Shown: positions 1 through 9,426, counted from the stretch's first letter. The stretch is 64,000 bases of DNA from Yoonia ponticola (GCF_014199395.1 NZ_JACIJM010000003.1:406404-470403), one strand, 5' to 3'. The notes: generated from the letters alone by a model not told the origin. Numbers and translations are program-made.

Positions 1-1476
1 ACCTTGTCCCATCAGATGCCCCCTGCCCACCCTTTTGACGATGATAAGCTCAAGGAGGAATGCGGCGTCTTTGGCGTCGTCGGTGTCAGTAACGCCGCGA
101 ACTTTGTAGCGCTTGGCCTTCATGCCTTGCAGCACCGCGGCCAAGAAGCCGGCGGCATTGTCACCCACCATCCCGAGACCGGATTTCACCAAGCCCGCCG
201 CATGGGATTGGTCCGCGATAACTTTACCTCTGCCGAAATGATCGAACGTCTGCCCGGCCCGATTGGCATTGGCCACGTCCGCTATTCCACTGCTGGCAAC
301 AAAGACCAGCGCACCGAAATCCGCGATGTGCAGCCGTTCTTTGGCGAATTTTCAATGGGCGGCGCGGCGATTGCGCATAACGGGAACATCACCAACGCGC
401 TGTCTTTGCGGCGTGAGTTGGTCGAGCGTGGCTCGATTTTCCAGTCGTCATCCGATTCCGAATGTATCATCCACCTGATGGCCCGTTCCATGGGGCAACA
501 CATCCCTGACCGCATGGAAGAAGCCCTGCGCAAGGTTGAAGGCGCGTTTTCCGTGGTCGCCATGACCCGCACCAAACTGATCGGCTGCCGTGACCCATTG
601 GGCGTGCGTCCGCTAGTGCTGGGCAAGGTTGGCGACGGCTGGGTTCTGTCCTCTGAAACTTGTGCGCTGGATATCATCGGTGCAGAGTTCATCCGCGAGA
701 TCGAAGCGGGCGAAATGGTTGTGATTACCAAAGACGGCGTGGAAAGCCATTTCCCGTTTCGTCCTGCGAAATCCCGTTTCTGTATCTTTGAGCACGTGTA
801 TTTCAGCCGCCCTGACAGCCAGCTTGGTGGTCGCTCGGTTTATGAAACCCGCGAAGATATTGGTCGTGAGTTGGCGAAAGAAGCCCCTGTCGAGGCTGAT
901 TTGGTCTGCCCTGTCCCCGATTCCGGCACGCCTGCTGCTATTGGCTATTCACTGCAATCGGGCATTCCGTTTGCGATGGGCATCGTGCGCAACAACTATA
1001 TGGGCCGCACGTTTATCGAGCCGACAGAGCAGATCCGCAACATGGGTGTGCTGCTGAAACTCAACGTGAACAAGGCGTTGATCAAAGGCAAGCGCGTGAT
1101 CTTGGTCGATGATAGCGTTGTGCGCGGCACCACCAGCCGCAAGATCAAAGAGATGGTGCTGGATGCCGGTGCCGCAGAGGTGCATTTCCGGATTGCGTCG
1201 CCGCCGACTGCGTGGCCTTGTTTCTACGGCGTTGATACGCCTGAGCGCGAAAAACTGCTGGCCGCGACCATGACCGCCGAAGAAATGCGCGTGCATTTGG
1301 GTGTGGACAGTTTGAAATTCATCTCGCTGGACGGGCTATACCGTGCGGTTGGCGAAAAGAATGGCCGTGACAGCGCGTCACCTGCCTATTGCGATGCGTG
1401 TTTCTCGGGGGAATATCCAATCCCGCCGTCAGATATGATCAAGCAAGGTTTCAAAGCCAAAAGCACTGTTAAATAA
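1..1476 (+). CDS. purF: Amidophosphoribosyltransferase (5' end probably outside the window)
   Basis: Catalyses the first committed step of purine synthesis, PRPP plus glutamine to phosphoribosylamine, in the cytosol. The N-terminal glutaminase domain begins with EECGVFG, whose Cys becomes the N-terminal nucleophile after processing, and carries the LQHRGQEAGG stretch. The C-terminal phosphoribosyltransferase domain has the PRPP loop VILVDDSVVRGTT near residues 365-377. At about 490 residues it is full length. The frame stays open to base 1. ATG at 16 lacks a Shine-Dalgarno sequence and TTG at 4 is weak, so the real start is probably just upstream. An SDR gene follows 80 bp downstream on the same strand. 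The family call is very secure; the start is not. Confidence 0.95.
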   Translation, partial: TLSHQMPPAHPFDDDKLKEECGVFGVVGVSNAANFVALGLHALQHRGQEAGGIVTHHPETGFHQARRMGLVRDNFTSAEMIERLPGPIGIGHVRYSTAGNKDQRTEIRDVQPFFGEFSMGGAAIAHNGNITNALSLRRELVERGSIFQSSSDSECIIHLMARSMGQHIPDRMEEALRKVEGAFSVVAMTRTKLIGCRDPLGVRPLVLGKVGDGWVLSSETCALDIIGAEFIREIEAGEMVVITKDGVESHFPFRPAKSRFCIFEHVYFSRPDSQLGGRSVYETREDIGRELAKEAPVEADLVCPVPDSGTPAAIGYSLQSGIPFAMGIVRNNYMGRTFIEPTEQIRNMGVLLKLNVNKALIKGKRVILVDDSVVRGTTSRKIKEMVLDAGAAEVHFRIASPPTAWPCFYGVDTPEREKLLAATMTAEEMRVHLGVDSLKFISLDGLYRAVGEKNGRDSASPAYCDACFSGEYPIPPSDMIKQGFKAKSTVK

Positions 1477-1516
1477 GACTGGAAACTGGGCCATCAGCGG
1501 CTTCGACATCGTTTAG

Positions 1517-1548
1517 CTCTGCCGCCCTCTTGACCGTGTGCGGCAGAG
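1517..1548 (+). terminator. Inverted repeat between purF and the SDR gene
   Basis: CTCTGCCG at 1517-1524 and CGGCAGAG at 1541-1548 form a perfect 8-bp stem around a 16-nt loop. No T-run follows, so it is not a classic intrinsic terminator. The 3' arm overlaps the purine-rich AGAGA just before ATG 1556 and could mask that ribosome binding site. Confidence 0.3.
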
Positions 1549-1555
1549 ACGTCAC

Positions 1556-2206
1556 ATGGTGCTTATGACAAAGATTGCATTGATCACTGGTGCCTCTCGT
1601 GGGCTTGGCGCGGCTTTGGCCGAGGAATTGGCTGCGACGCATCACATCGTGGCCGTGGGCAAAACCACTGGCGCGTTGGAAGAATTGGACGACCGTATTC
1701 AAGCCAAAGGCGGCCAGTCAACGCTGGCACCGATGGATATCACAGTCGAGGCCGCAATGCAGCAGTTGTGCCGTTCGATCTATGATCGCTGGGGCAAGCT
1801 GGATCTGTGGGTGCATACGGCGGTTCACGCGGCACCCTTGGCCCCTGCTGGCCATATCAACCCCAAGGATTTCGACAAATCCGTTCTGACCAACATGACC
1901 GCCACTGCGCGATTGATCGGCTATATCAGCCCGCTTTTGGGGACTGATGGACGCGCTGTGTTCTTTGATGATCCAACAGCTGGTCAGGCGTTTTTCGGCG
2001 CTTACGGGGCGACCAAAGGCGCGCAAATCGCGCTCGCCCGCAGCTGGCAAGTCGAGAGCGCCAAAACCGGACCTAGCGTGAAAATCCTGTCACCCGCCGC
2101 GATGCCGACCGCCACACGCGGCAGGTTCCATCCGGGTGAAGATCGCTCTGTTCTGGCGCAACCTAGTGCTGAGGCCGCACGGCTTTTGCCCGAAATCCTC
2201 GGATAA
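1556..2206 (+). CDS. Short-chain dehydrogenase/reductase family protein
   Basis: A Rossmann-fold SDR of about 216 residues. The nucleotide-binding motif TGASRGLG lies at residues 10-17 and the catalytic Tyr/Lys pair appears as YGATK in the second half. It most resembles the small SDR often found directly after purF in Rhodobacteraceae; its substrate is unknown. ATG 1556 is preceded by AGAGA at suitable spacing. ATG 1565, three codons on, is an alternative start, and GTG 1538 is less likely. No signal peptide, so cytosolic. It may be cotranscribed with purF, although the 80-bp gap holds an inverted repeat. Confidence 0.8.
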   Translation: MVLMTKIALITGASRGLGAALAEELAATHHIVAVGKTTGALEELDDRIQAKGGQSTLAPMDITVEAAMQQLCRSIYDRWGKLDLWVHTAVHAAPLAPAGHINPKDFDKSVLTNMTATARLIGYISPLLGTDGRAVFFDDPTAGQAFFGAYGATKGAQIALARSWQVESAKTGPSVKILSPAAMPTATRGRFHPGEDRSVLAQPSAEAARLLPEILG

Positions 2207-2351
2207 GCGCTACCGCCCCCCGATTCGCCGTCAAAAGCGGCTCAAATCCGGTTCGTTCTGAGTCTCTGCCGCAACATTGCAAAAATGACGCAGGTGCCAG
2301 CTTGTTCAATGCGCCAACCTCCCTTACGAACATCGTAACAAAGGGGCTTTT

Positions 2352-3137
2352 ATGCGCATTCTCATCACAAACGACGACGGCATCAATGCGCCCGGCCTGA
2401 AGGTTCTGGAGGCCATTGCGCGTGATGTGGCCGGACCTGACGGTGAAGTCTGGGTCGTCTCGCCTGCGTTCGAGCAATCGGGCGTTGGTCATTGTATCAA
2501 CTACAGCCGTCCCACGATGATCACGGAAATCGAACCGCGCCGGATTGCGATTGACGGTGCCCCTGCCGATTGCGTGCTTGTGGCGCTTCATAAGTTTATG
2601 AAAGACGCCAAGCCGGATTTGATCCTGTCAGGCGTGAACCGTGGCAATAACGCGGGTGAAAACACGCTGTATTCCGGCACCGTGGGCGCATGTATCGAAG
2701 CCGCATTGCAAGGCTATAACGCCATCGCCCTGTCGCAATATAACGGCCCCGCGAACATTGGATTGGATGATCCGTTTGAGGCCGCAGCGGTGCATGGCCC
2801 TGCGTTGATCAAGAAACTGATCGCACAAGGCGTGTGGAACACCGCTGATTACCGTCTGTTTTATAACATCAATTTCCCGCCCGTACCCGCAGCCGACGTC
2901 AAAGGCCATCAGGTCGCGACCCAAGGTTATCGACCGACCGCCCGCTTTACTGTCGCCCCGCAGGTGTCCCCGTCGGGCCGCCAGTATTCGTGGATCAAAG
3001 GTGGTAGTCAGCAAGAAATGACCGCCGAAGGCACCGACGTGCGCGCCAATCTTGAAGGCATGATTTCGATCACACCAATGCGTGCCGATCTGACGGCCCA
3101 TGATGTGATGGACCAACTCAAGGATCAACTGGGGTGA
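2352..3137 (+). CDS. surE: 5'/3'-nucleotidase SurE
   Basis: Survival protein SurE, a metal-dependent phosphatase acting on nucleoside monophosphates, linked to stationary-phase survival. The N-terminus [15 protein letters not shown] contains the invariant Asp pair that binds the metal. The conserved [20 protein letters not shown] stretch near residues 94-113 completes the active site. Length 261 residues is typical. It overlaps the downstream pcm gene by 4 bp (GTGA), which implies translational coupling; surE-pcm is a classic pair. Confidence 0.95.
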   Translation: MRILITNDDGINAPGLKVLEAIARDVAGPDGEVWVVSPAFEQSGVGHCINYSRPTMITEIEPRRIAIDGAPADCVLVALHKFMKDAKPDLILSGVNRGNNAGENTLYSGTVGACIEAALQGYNAIALSQYNGPANIGLDDPFEAAAVHGPALIKKLIAQGVWNTADYRLFYNINFPPVPAADVKGHQVATQGYRPTARFTVAPQVSPSGRQYSWIKGGSQQEMTAEGTDVRANLEGMISITPMRADLTAHDVMDQLKDQLG

Positions 3138-3775
3138 ACGTCGGCGCTGACATCAAAATGCAATTCTTGTTCGCGCTCCGCTCAAAGGGTGTGACGGACG
3201 CACGTGTGCTGACCGTGATGGAACAGGTTGACCGCGCATCGTTCTTGACGGGTCTGTTCAAGGACCGCGCCTATGACGACATGCCGCTGCCGATTGCCTG
3301 CGGGCAGACGATCAGCCAGCCGTCGATTGTCGGCTTGATGACCCAAGCGTTAGACGTGCAGCCGCGCCACAAGGTTTTAGAGATCGGCACTGGTTCTGGA
3401 TATCAGGCGGCCATTCTCGCGAAACTGGCGCGCCGTGTGTACACTGTCGATCGGTTCAAGCGGTTGGTGACAGAGGCCAAAAACCTGTTTGATGCGCAAA
3501 ACATCAGCAATATTACCGCCCTGACCGCTGACGGCAGTCATGGCCTACCCGAACAAGCCCCCTTTGACCGCATTTTGTTGACGGCAGCCGCCGAAGACCC
3601 GCCGAGCACCCTCTTGGCCCAATTGCGGATTGGGGGTATTATGGTATTGCCTGTCGGCCAATCCGATACGGTGCAAAGTTTGATCCGCGTGACAAAGACG
3701 CAAACCGGTTTAGACTACGAAGAATTACGGACCGTTCGTTTTGTTCCCCTGCTCGAAGGGCTGGGCCAAGACTAA
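3134..3775 (+). CDS. pcm: Protein-L-isoaspartate O-methyltransferase
   Basis: Repairs isoaspartyl residues in aged proteins by SAM-dependent methylation. The SAM-binding motif I is [13 protein letters not shown] around residues 80-92, preceded by the family signature [11 protein letters not shown]. The protein is 213 residues. GTG 3134 is chosen because the start couples to the surE stop and because the N-terminal helix [13 protein letters not shown] is kept; ATG 3158 would shorten it by eight residues. The surE-pcm-lipoprotein order is a known stress-survival grouping. Confidence 0.94.
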   Translation: MNVGADIKMQFLFALRSKGVTDARVLTVMEQVDRASFLTGLFKDRAYDDMPLPIACGQTISQPSIVGLMTQALDVQPRHKVLEIGTGSGYQAAILAKLARRVYTVDRFKRLVTEAKNLFDAQNISNITALTADGSHGLPEQAPFDRILLTAAAEDPPSTLLAQLRIGGIMVLPVGQSDTVQSLIRVTKTQTGLDYEELRTVRFVPLLEGLGQD

Positions 3776-3835
3776 CCAAAAGGCGAGATAGGGCAGAACC
3801 TCAGCAAACGGGGCGCCCGCATGAGGAGCAGAGAT

Positions 3836-5041
3836 ATGACCGTCATTCAGCCAACTGGGGTGCGCCGCATCCTGATGACAACCGCAGCGCTTGCCATTCT
3901 GGCGGGCTGTGCGGAAAATTCACTGAACGGGTTCGACTTTGACCTGCGCGATTTGGGAGACGGGTTTGATACGTCGGATGCCGTGGCCAACATTGCGCCG
4001 CGCCCTGCCCCAGATGATCGTGGTGTGATTTCATACCCCAATTACCAAGTTGTGCTGGCCCAAAAGGACGACACAATCCGCGCGATTGCGGGGCGTTTGG
4101 GTATGGATGCGGCAAGCTTGGCCTCGTTCAACGGCATTGACGCTGATCTGACGCTGCGCCGCGACGAAGTGATCGCATTGCCGGCCCGTGTCTCTGAACC
4201 ATCCCCTGCAACTGGTGCCGCGTCAACGGGCCCGATCCAGCCGTTGGATGTGTCCGCCGTTGCCACCACGGCGCTAGACCGCGTTGATGCGCAAGCGCCT
4301 GCTGCTGTTGCACCTGCCGCCCCTGCCCGTCAGAGCGGCGCAGAACCTGTCCGCTATCAGGTTGGTCGCGGTGACACGGCCTATACAATCGCCCGCCAGT
4401 TCAACGTGCCTGTTGCAAGCATCGCAGAGTGGAATTCGCTTGGCGCTGACCTTGCGATCCGCGAAGGCCAGTTCTTGTTGATCCCACAAAGCACAACACC
4501 GAGCCGTCCAGCATCCGTGGCTGCAGCACCCGTCACCACGCCCGGTGCAGGTAGCCAAACACCTGTGCCACCGAGCGCATCAACGCCGTTGCCGGAAGAA
4601 GCACCAGAGCCCGCACCAGCGCCTGAAGCACCTAACCTTGGTGCGACGACCACAACACCAGCAGCCCCTGCACCTGCCCCCGCTGCCAGCAGCAACGCGC
4701 AACTTGTACGCCCTGTTGCAGGCACGATCATCCGCGCCTACGCGGCTGGCCGGAACGAGGGTATCGACATCGGTGTGCCGTCTGGCACCACCGTGAAAGC
4801 AGCGGATGCGGGATCGGTTGCGGCTGTGACAACAGACACGTCAGGCGTCGCGATTGTTGTGATTAAACACGCGGGCAACCTGCTGACAGTCTACACCAAC
4901 CTTGCTGATCTGAGCGTCGCAAAAGGCGACACCGTGTCACGCGGTCAGGCTATCGCGAAAGTTGGGCCGGGCGATCCGAGCTTCTTGCACTTTGAAGTGC
5001 GGCGCGGCTTGCAATCTGTTGATCCAGCTGACTTTTTCTAA
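3836..5041 (+). CDS. LysM and M23-peptidase-domain outer-membrane lipoprotein (NlpD-like)
   Basis: An envelope protein of about 401 residues. The N-terminus has a short basic/hydrophobic signal with lipobox LAGC, so it is probably lipidated and exported. Two LysM peptidoglycan-binding repeats follow (about residues 60-110 and 170-220), then a Pro/Ala/Thr-rich linker, then a C-terminal M23 (LytM) domain. The usual HxH zinc motif at the end reads LHFEVRRG, and the first zinc-ligand motif is not obvious, so it may act as an amidase activator like NlpD rather than as a peptidase (inference). GAGGAG lies 7 bp upstream of ATG 3836, which beats ATG 3821. It sits 60 bp after pcm, the usual place for nlpD. 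Confidence 0.85.
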   Translation: MTVIQPTGVRRILMTTAALAILAGCAENSLNGFDFDLRDLGDGFDTSDAVANIAPRPAPDDRGVISYPNYQVVLAQKDDTIRAIAGRLGMDAASLASFNGIDADLTLRRDEVIALPARVSEPSPATGAASTGPIQPLDVSAVATTALDRVDAQAPAAVAPAAPARQSGAEPVRYQVGRGDTAYTIARQFNVPVASIAEWNSLGADLAIREGQFLLIPQSTTPSRPASVAAAPVTTPGAGSQTPVPPSASTPLPEEAPEPAPAPEAPNLGATTTTPAAPAPAPAASSNAQLVRPVAGTIIRAYAAGRNEGIDIGVPSGTTVKAADAGSVAAVTTDTSGVAIVVIKHAGNLLTVYTNLADLSVAKGDTVSRGQAIAKVGPGDPSFLHFEVRRGLQSVDPADFF

Positions 5042-5122
5042 GGTTTCTTGCGAGAGCCACCCGAGGTCTTTGTTGAGATTTCGGGAGCCTCTGGCGGGGA
5101 TTTTAAGAGAGCCAAAGAAGCG

Positions 5123-5158
5123 AAGGCGTGGCGCACTTAGGTGAGCGTCACGCCTTTT
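5123..5158 (+). terminator. Intrinsic terminator after the LysM/M23 gene
   Basis: AAGGCGTG (5123-5130) pairs with CACGCCTT (5149-5156), and the 3' arm runs into TTTTCT. It reads as a rho-independent terminator for the plus-strand operon. The stop codon of the convergent ATPase gene lies in the loop. Confidence 0.55.
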
Positions 5159-5979
5159 CTACCTGCAAGATCGACAAAGTATTGCCATGCAACGCGGCCA
5201 GAACGCGAGCCGCGTGTGGCTTGCCATTCTATCGCTTCGGCCCGCAATGTGTCGTCGTCGATAGCGACACCGTGCGCGTCACAGTAGCCACGGATCATCG
5301 ACAGATATTGGTCTTGGTCACACGGATGAAAGCCGAGCCAGAGGCCAAAACGGTCTGACAGCGACACTTTTTCCTCGACCGCTTCACCCGGTGTGATCGC
5401 GGTAGAGCGTTCGTTTTCGATCATGTCGCGCGGCATCAGATGGCGGCGGTTGGATGTCGCATAGAGCACCACATTTTCGGGCCGTCCGGCGATACCACCG
5501 TCCAGAACCGCCTTGAGCGATTTGTAATGCGCGTCGTCGTGGCTGAACGACAGATCATCGCAGAACATCAAGAACCGTTGCGGCTGGCCGCGCAGCATAT
5601 CAAGGCAACGACCGATGCTTTCCATGTCCTCACGTTGGACTTCGACGATGCGCAGGTCGGGGTGGTCTTTGATAACGGCACCATGGATCGCTTTGACGAG
5701 GCTGGATTTGCCCATCCCGCGTGCCCCCCAGAGCAGTGCATTATTCGCGGGCATTCCTTTTGCAAACTGGATGGTGTTCGCGAGCAGCGTGTCGCGGGAC
5801 CGATCCACGCCGATCAGCAGGTCCAGATCAACGCGACTGACCTTGTCCACTGGCACCAGTTGGTCGGGGTTGGTTTGCCAGACATAAGCGCTTGCCACGC
5901 TCAGATCCGGGGCAGGAATTGGCGCGGGTGCCAAGCGATCTAAGGCGTCGGCAATCCGCAACAATGTCTCTTCATTCAT
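5137..5979 (-). CDS. DUF815-family AAA ATPase
   Basis: A cytosolic P-loop ATPase of 280 residues. Walker A is GARGMGKSS near residues 84-92, Walker B is FLMFCDDLSF near 136-145, and YATSNRRHLMPRDMI resembles the sensor-1 and arginine-finger region. This is the DUF815 group, conserved in alphaproteobacteria but without an assigned substrate. Its ATG overlaps the tatC stop by 4 bp, so it is translated with tatABC. Coexpression with the Tat translocon is a hint, not proof, of a role there. Confidence 0.85.
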   Translation of the reverse strand: MNEETLLRIADALDRLAPAPIPAPDLSVASAYVWQTNPDQLVPVDKVSRVDLDLLIGVDRSRDTLLANTIQFAKGMPANNALLWGARGMGKSSLVKAIHGAVIKDHPDLRIVEVQREDMESIGRCLDMLRGQPQRFLMFCDDLSFSHDDAHYKSLKAVLDGGIAGRPENVVLYATSNRRHLMPRDMIENERSTAITPGEAVEEKVSLSDRFGLWLGFHPCDQDQYLSMIRGYCDAHGVAIDDDTLRAEAIEWQATRGSRSGRVAWQYFVDLAGRKGVTLT

Positions 5980-6956
5980 GGTTTCTGCTCGTCTTGTGCA
6001 TTGGTCGTGTCTTCTGCGTCAGCCAAATCGGCCGCTTCTTCGTCGTCGTCGTCGGTATCAAAAAGGCTTTCGCCTTCACCGATGATCCCTTCGGCGCGGG
6101 CCGCTTTGTCTTTTCGACGCTCAACAGCCGCGACAAGATGGATTGAGATTTCGTAGAGACCAAAGACCACAACAAACAGGATCAACTGTGTGGTGACGTC
6201 CGGAGGCGTGACCAGAGCCGCGACGACCAAAATGCCCACAACCGCATATTTGCGCACGCTACGCAGGCCACGGGACGAGGCCAGACCAGCGGTGCCCATC
6301 AATGTCAAAAGCACCGGCAGCTGGAAGCAGATCCCGAAAGCCACGATCATTTTGAGCGTGATATCAAGCGTTTCGTTGACCTTGCCGTTGAACACAATGT
6401 CGACGCCAGTGTTGGCTGTCGGGGCTGCAACAATGACATCGACGCCATCAGAAGGCACCACAACCGCGTCCGCCATGATCGCTGAAACAAAGGATGGCAG
6501 GTCCGCAAAGCCGAGGAAGAACGCCATTGCCAGAGGCACCACGACGTAATGCGCGAAGGCCGCGCCAATCAAGAACAGCAGCGGGCTAGAGATGATGAAC
6601 GGCAGGAACGCGCTCTTTTCGTTCTTGTAGAGACCGGGGGCTACGAACCGCCAGAGTTGGTAGGCGATAACCGGAAACGACAGCGTCAGGCCGCCGACCA
6701 CGGAAATCCGGATCAGCGTGAAAAAGTATTCCTGAGGTGCAGTGTATTGCATAACAGGGTTCGGATTGCCGAGCGAGCGCATGGTTTTCTCGATCGGTCC
6801 CAGTAGGAAGTCCAACAATATGCTGCCAAACGAGAAGCAAATAATCATCGCCACCAAGAACGCGCCGACAGAGTAGATCAAACGCGACCGGAGTTCGGTC
6901 AGGTGTTCGATCAAGGGTGCTGCGCTGCCGTCCATTTCGTCGTCTTGGGTGCTCAT
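5976..6956 (-). CDS. tatC: Sec-independent protein translocase TatC
   Basis: Core receptor of the twin-arginine translocase in the inner membrane. It has six predicted membrane segments and the TatC signature [15 protein letters not shown] at residues 15-29. Length is 326 residues, longer than the usual 250-260: there is an Asp/Glu-rich cytoplasmic tail of about 45 residues and an inserted periplasmic loop around residues 160-195. Its start overlaps the tatB stop by 4 bp. Order tatA-tatB-tatC-DUF815 on the minus strand. Confidence 0.95.
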   Translation of the reverse strand: MSTQDDEMDGSAAPLIEHLTELRSRLIYSVGAFLVAMIICFSFGSILLDFLLGPIEKTMRSLGNPNPVMQYTAPQEYFFTLIRISVVGGLTLSFPVIAYQLWRFVAPGLYKNEKSAFLPFIISSPLLFLIGAAFAHYVVVPLAMAFFLGFADLPSFVSAIMADAVVVPSDGVDVIVAAPTANTGVDIVFNGKVNETLDITLKMIVAFGICFQLPVLLTLMGTAGLASSRGLRSVRKYAVVGILVVAALVTPPDVTTQLILFVVVFGLYEISIHLVAAVERRKDKAARAEGIIGEGESLFDTDDDDEEAADLADAEDTTNAQDEQKP

Positions 6957-7438
6957 TGGTCGGTCTCTTTTGGGGCGTCGGGGGCTTTGGTTTCCCCGAT
7001 TGCGGTTTCACCGATGGGCGCTGCTGTGGTTGCAGGCGTCTCGATGTGATTGTCAGATGGGGTTTGTGCTGCCTTAGCGGCTTCGCGTTCTTTGCGTGCC
7101 TCAGCCGCTTTGGCCATGCCAGCGTCCATCTTTTCCTTGGCCGCCGCCCGTTCGGGCGACAATGCAGCAGTCGCGGCTGTGATCCCTGACGCCTCTTTCA
7201 GCTTGTCGATGCCGAATGCCTTGGGGCTGGTCGCGGCCTTAAGGCTGCTGGAGATGTCGTTGACGCCCGCATCGTTCGCCGCGTCGTTCATCGCCTTGGA
7301 AAACTCGCGTGCCATGCCTTTGGCCTTGCCTGTGAACTCTCCGACGGTGCGGAAAAGTTGCGGCAGGTCCTTGGGACCGATCACGATGAGGGCAACAATG
7401 CCCACCACCATCATTTCACTCCAGCCGAGGCCAAACAT
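6953..7438 (-). CDS. tatB: Sec-independent protein translocase TatB
   Basis: Partner of TatC in signal-peptide recognition. The N-terminus [26 protein letters not shown] holds the single membrane helix, the conserved Glu8 and the Gly-Pro hinge. An amphipathic helix and then a low-complexity Ala/Lys/Glu/Thr-rich tail follow. At 161 residues with this tail it fits TatB rather than TatA. It is coupled to tatC and lies 36 bp after tatA. Confidence 0.93.
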   Translation of the reverse strand: MFGLGWSEMMVVGIVALIVIGPKDLPQLFRTVGEFTGKAKGMAREFSKAMNDAANDAGVNDISSSLKAATSPKAFGIDKLKEASGITAATAALSPERAAAKEKMDAGMAKAAEARKEREAAKAAQTPSDNHIETPATTAAPIGETAIGETKAPDAPKETDQ

Positions 7439-7474
7439 GTGCGATTACCTTATTGGGGATCTTGAGACGGCGAA

Positions 7475-7687
7475 TTAGACTTTGTCTTTTTCGTCAGCTG
7501 GGGTCACGTCTTTGGCGGATGCCATGTCGTCCGTGATTTCTTTGTCACCGTCGCTGACGCCGCGTTTGAAAGCTGTGATGCCTTTGCCGACTTCGCCCAT
7601 CAGGCTGGATACTTTGCCACGGCCAAACAAGACCAAGACGACGACGGCGATCAAAAGGATGCCGGGGATACCGATGTTATTAAGCAT
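7475..7687 (-). CDS. tatA: Sec-independent protein translocase TatA
   Basis: Pore-forming Tat component of about 70 residues. The N-terminal helix (IGIPGILLIAVVVLVLFGRG) and hinge are followed by the amphipathic segment VSSLMGEVGKGITAFKRGV and an acidic tail. I chose ATG 7687 because GGAGAA lies 4 bp upstream on the minus strand and MLNNIG matches TatA proteins of relatives. Upstream ATGs (7699, 7711) would add eight residues with no better ribosome binding site. First gene of the tatABC-DUF815 operon; its promoter shares the 7688-7885 gap with the divergent WYL regulator. Confidence 0.93.
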   Translation of the reverse strand: MLNNIGIPGILLIAVVVLVLFGRGKVSSLMGEVGKGITAFKRGVSDGDKEITDDMASAKDVTPADEKDKV

Positions 7688-7885
7688 GATGTTCTCCATG
7701 ATGCGGACCATTGGCCGCGCGTAAATCTGTTATTCCCTGACAGATAGGGGGCATTGCGGCGTGATGGAAGTAGGAAACGACAGCATTAAACCCCTTTTTT
7801 GCAAGGCTCGCGATAAGGTTACGACAAAAACTTGTCAGTTGTCAGCTTTTTGGCAAAACTAGTACGGAACGAGAGGGAATCACTC

Positions 7886-8542
7886 ATGCGTCGCGCCGAC
7901 CGATTAATGTCACTTGTCCAAATCCTGCGCGATGGCGCGCTGCACCGTGCATCCGATCTGGCCGCCGCTGTCGATGTTAGCCTGCGCACGATCTACCGCG
8001 ACATGGAAACGCTGGCCGCATCTGGCGTCCCGATCCAAGGCGAACGCGGTGTGGGCTATCATGTCACGGCAGCGATCACCCTGCCCCCGTTGAACCTGAC
8101 AATCACCGAAGTCGAGGCGCTGCATTTGGGGCTCATGGCTGTGGCGGGCGGATCGGACGCGGAACTAGCAACAGCTGCGCGCGCGTTAACCCAAAAGATC
8201 GACGCGGTGATGCCCGAAGGCAGATCGCGTAGCCCTGCTCCGTTCAGTTTCGCGGTCTATCCCTTTGCGGATGCCGCCAAGGGATTCCAGCATCTGCCGC
8301 AAATCCGCCAAGCGATCCGCACCCGCCAAAAGCTGATGCTCACAATTGCGGGCCAAGATCGCACGGTGCGTCCGTTGCAGCTTGATTACTGGGGGCGGTT
8401 GTGGACCTGCGTGGTATGGTGCGAAACGACCAAAGCGTTCGCCGATCTGCGTGTCGATCAGATTGCGGCGCTGCGTGTGTTGCCGAGCCTGTTCATCGAC
8501 GAGCCGCAAAAATCGCTGGCCGCATATTTGGCAAAACGCTGA
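7886..8542 (+). CDS. YafY-type HTH/WYL-domain transcriptional regulator
   Basis: A DNA-binding regulator of 218 residues. The N-terminal DeoR-like winged helix is RRADRLMSLVQILRDG followed by the recognition region SLRTIYRDMETLAASG (about residues 30-45). A WYL-type ligand domain follows, with RPLQLDYWGRLWTCVVWC as its core. ATG 7886 with GAGAGGG about 8 bp upstream is the start; the open frame to 7832 has no such support. It is divergent from tatA and convergent with a TauE/SafE gene. The ligand is unknown. Confidence 0.87.
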   Translation: MRRADRLMSLVQILRDGALHRASDLAAAVDVSLRTIYRDMETLAASGVPIQGERGVGYHVTAAITLPPLNLTITEVEALHLGLMAVAGGSDAELATAARALTQKIDAVMPEGRSRSPAPFSFAVYPFADAAKGFQHLPQIRQAIRTRQKLMLTIAGQDRTVRPLQLDYWGRLWTCVVWCETTKAFADLRVDQIAALRVLPSLFIDEPQKSLAAYLAKR

Positions 8543-8554
8543 CGTTTGAGACGC

Positions 8555-8596
8555 CAAATTTTCTCAGAAATTTGTACGATTTTTCGAGAAAAATCG
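8555..8596. terminator. Tandem inverted repeats between convergent genes
   Basis: Two hairpins lie back to back: CAAATTT/AAATTTG (8555-8561 and 8568-8574) and CGATTTTTC/GAAAAATCG (8577-8585 and 8588-8596). Their A/T-rich arms supply T-runs in both directions. This fits a bidirectional terminator for the WYL regulator (+) and the TauE/SafE gene (-). Confidence 0.55.
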
Positions 8597-8601
8597 CGCC
8601 G

Positions 8602-9426
8602 CTACCAGCCCAAGGTTTTGCGCAACATGTTCAGCGCTACGAAGATCAGGAACACGCCGAACACCCGTTTCAGCGGCTTTGGGTCCATTTTATGCGCCAA
8701 TGCGGCCCCCCAAGGTGCGGTGATCAAAGTCATCGCGATGACTAATCCAAAAGCCACGAAGTTCACCGCACCAAATGAAAATGGCGGCGTTGGGTACGCG
8801 GACATATCAGTCAGCAAAAATCCGATGACCGACGGCACCGCGATAATCACGCCAAAGCCAGCAGCCGTGGCCACCGCCCTGTGGATCGGCACACCGTAGA
8901 GCGACATCACAGGCACGCCAAAAGACCCGCCGCCGATGCCCATCAGCACCGATAGGAATCCGATCAGCGGCGACAATACGGCCCGCACAGGTCCGGTTGG
9001 CATCTGTGGGCCCAAACGCCAAGATGCGCGTCCAAAAGTCATGTAAGCACCGACAATTACTGCCAAAATGCCAAATATCAGTTGCAATGCACCGGACCGC
9101 AGCGACGTCGCGATGCTGACGCCGATGATCGCGCCGATCACAATGCCGGGCGCCCATGTTTTGAGAATGGCGACGTCAACCGCGCCCTTTTTATGATGCG
9201 ACAAGCCAGAGCGCACCGAGGTCACGATGATCGTGGCCAGCGAGGTGCCGAGGCACATCTGCATCAACTGCGGGCTGTCATAGCCAAGCACCGAGAACGC
9301 ATAGAAAAACGACGGCACAAGGACGATCCCGCCGCCCACGCCTAGCAATCCGGCAAGCACGCCCGCAAAGGCGCCAATGGCCAAGATCATGCCGATCATT
9401 GGCAGCAAAAGTGTGGCTTCGGGCAT
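8602..9426 (-). CDS. TauE/SafE (TSUP) family membrane exporter
   Basis: An inner-membrane protein of 274 residues with about eight hydrophobic helices. The TSUP signature GVLAGLLGVGGGIVLVP is near residues 22-38 and its internal repeat SVLMGIGGGSFGVPVM is in the second half. Members move sulfite, sulfoacetate or other small organosulfur anions; the substrate here is unknown. Its ATG overlaps the dusA stop by 1 bp, so it is cotranscribed with dusA, a pairing with no clear functional link. Confidence 0.88.
   Translation of the reverse strand: MPEATLLLPMIGMILAIGAFAGVLAGLLGVGGGIVLVPSFFYAFSVLGYDSPQLMQMCLGTSLATIIVTSVRSGLSHHKKGAVDVAILKTWAPGIVIGAIIGVSIATSLRSGALQLIFGILAVIVGAYMTFGRASWRLGPQMPTGPVRAVLSPLIGFLSVLMGIGGGSFGVPVMSLYGVPIHRAVATAAGFGVIIAVPSVIGFLLTDMSAYPTPPFSFGAVNFVAFGLVIAMTLITAPWGAALAHKMDPKPLKRVFGVFLIFVALNMLRKTLGW

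Noticed and set aside
4140..4800. Several long frames on both strands across the lipoprotein linker
   Set aside because: They mirror the Pro/Ala/Thr-rich low-complexity linker, which leaves other frames open by composition.
7855..7868. ACTAGTAC near the WYL regulator as another member of the GntR motif set
   Set aside because: Only the central ACTAGT matches; the flanking AT pairs that define the other sites are missing.
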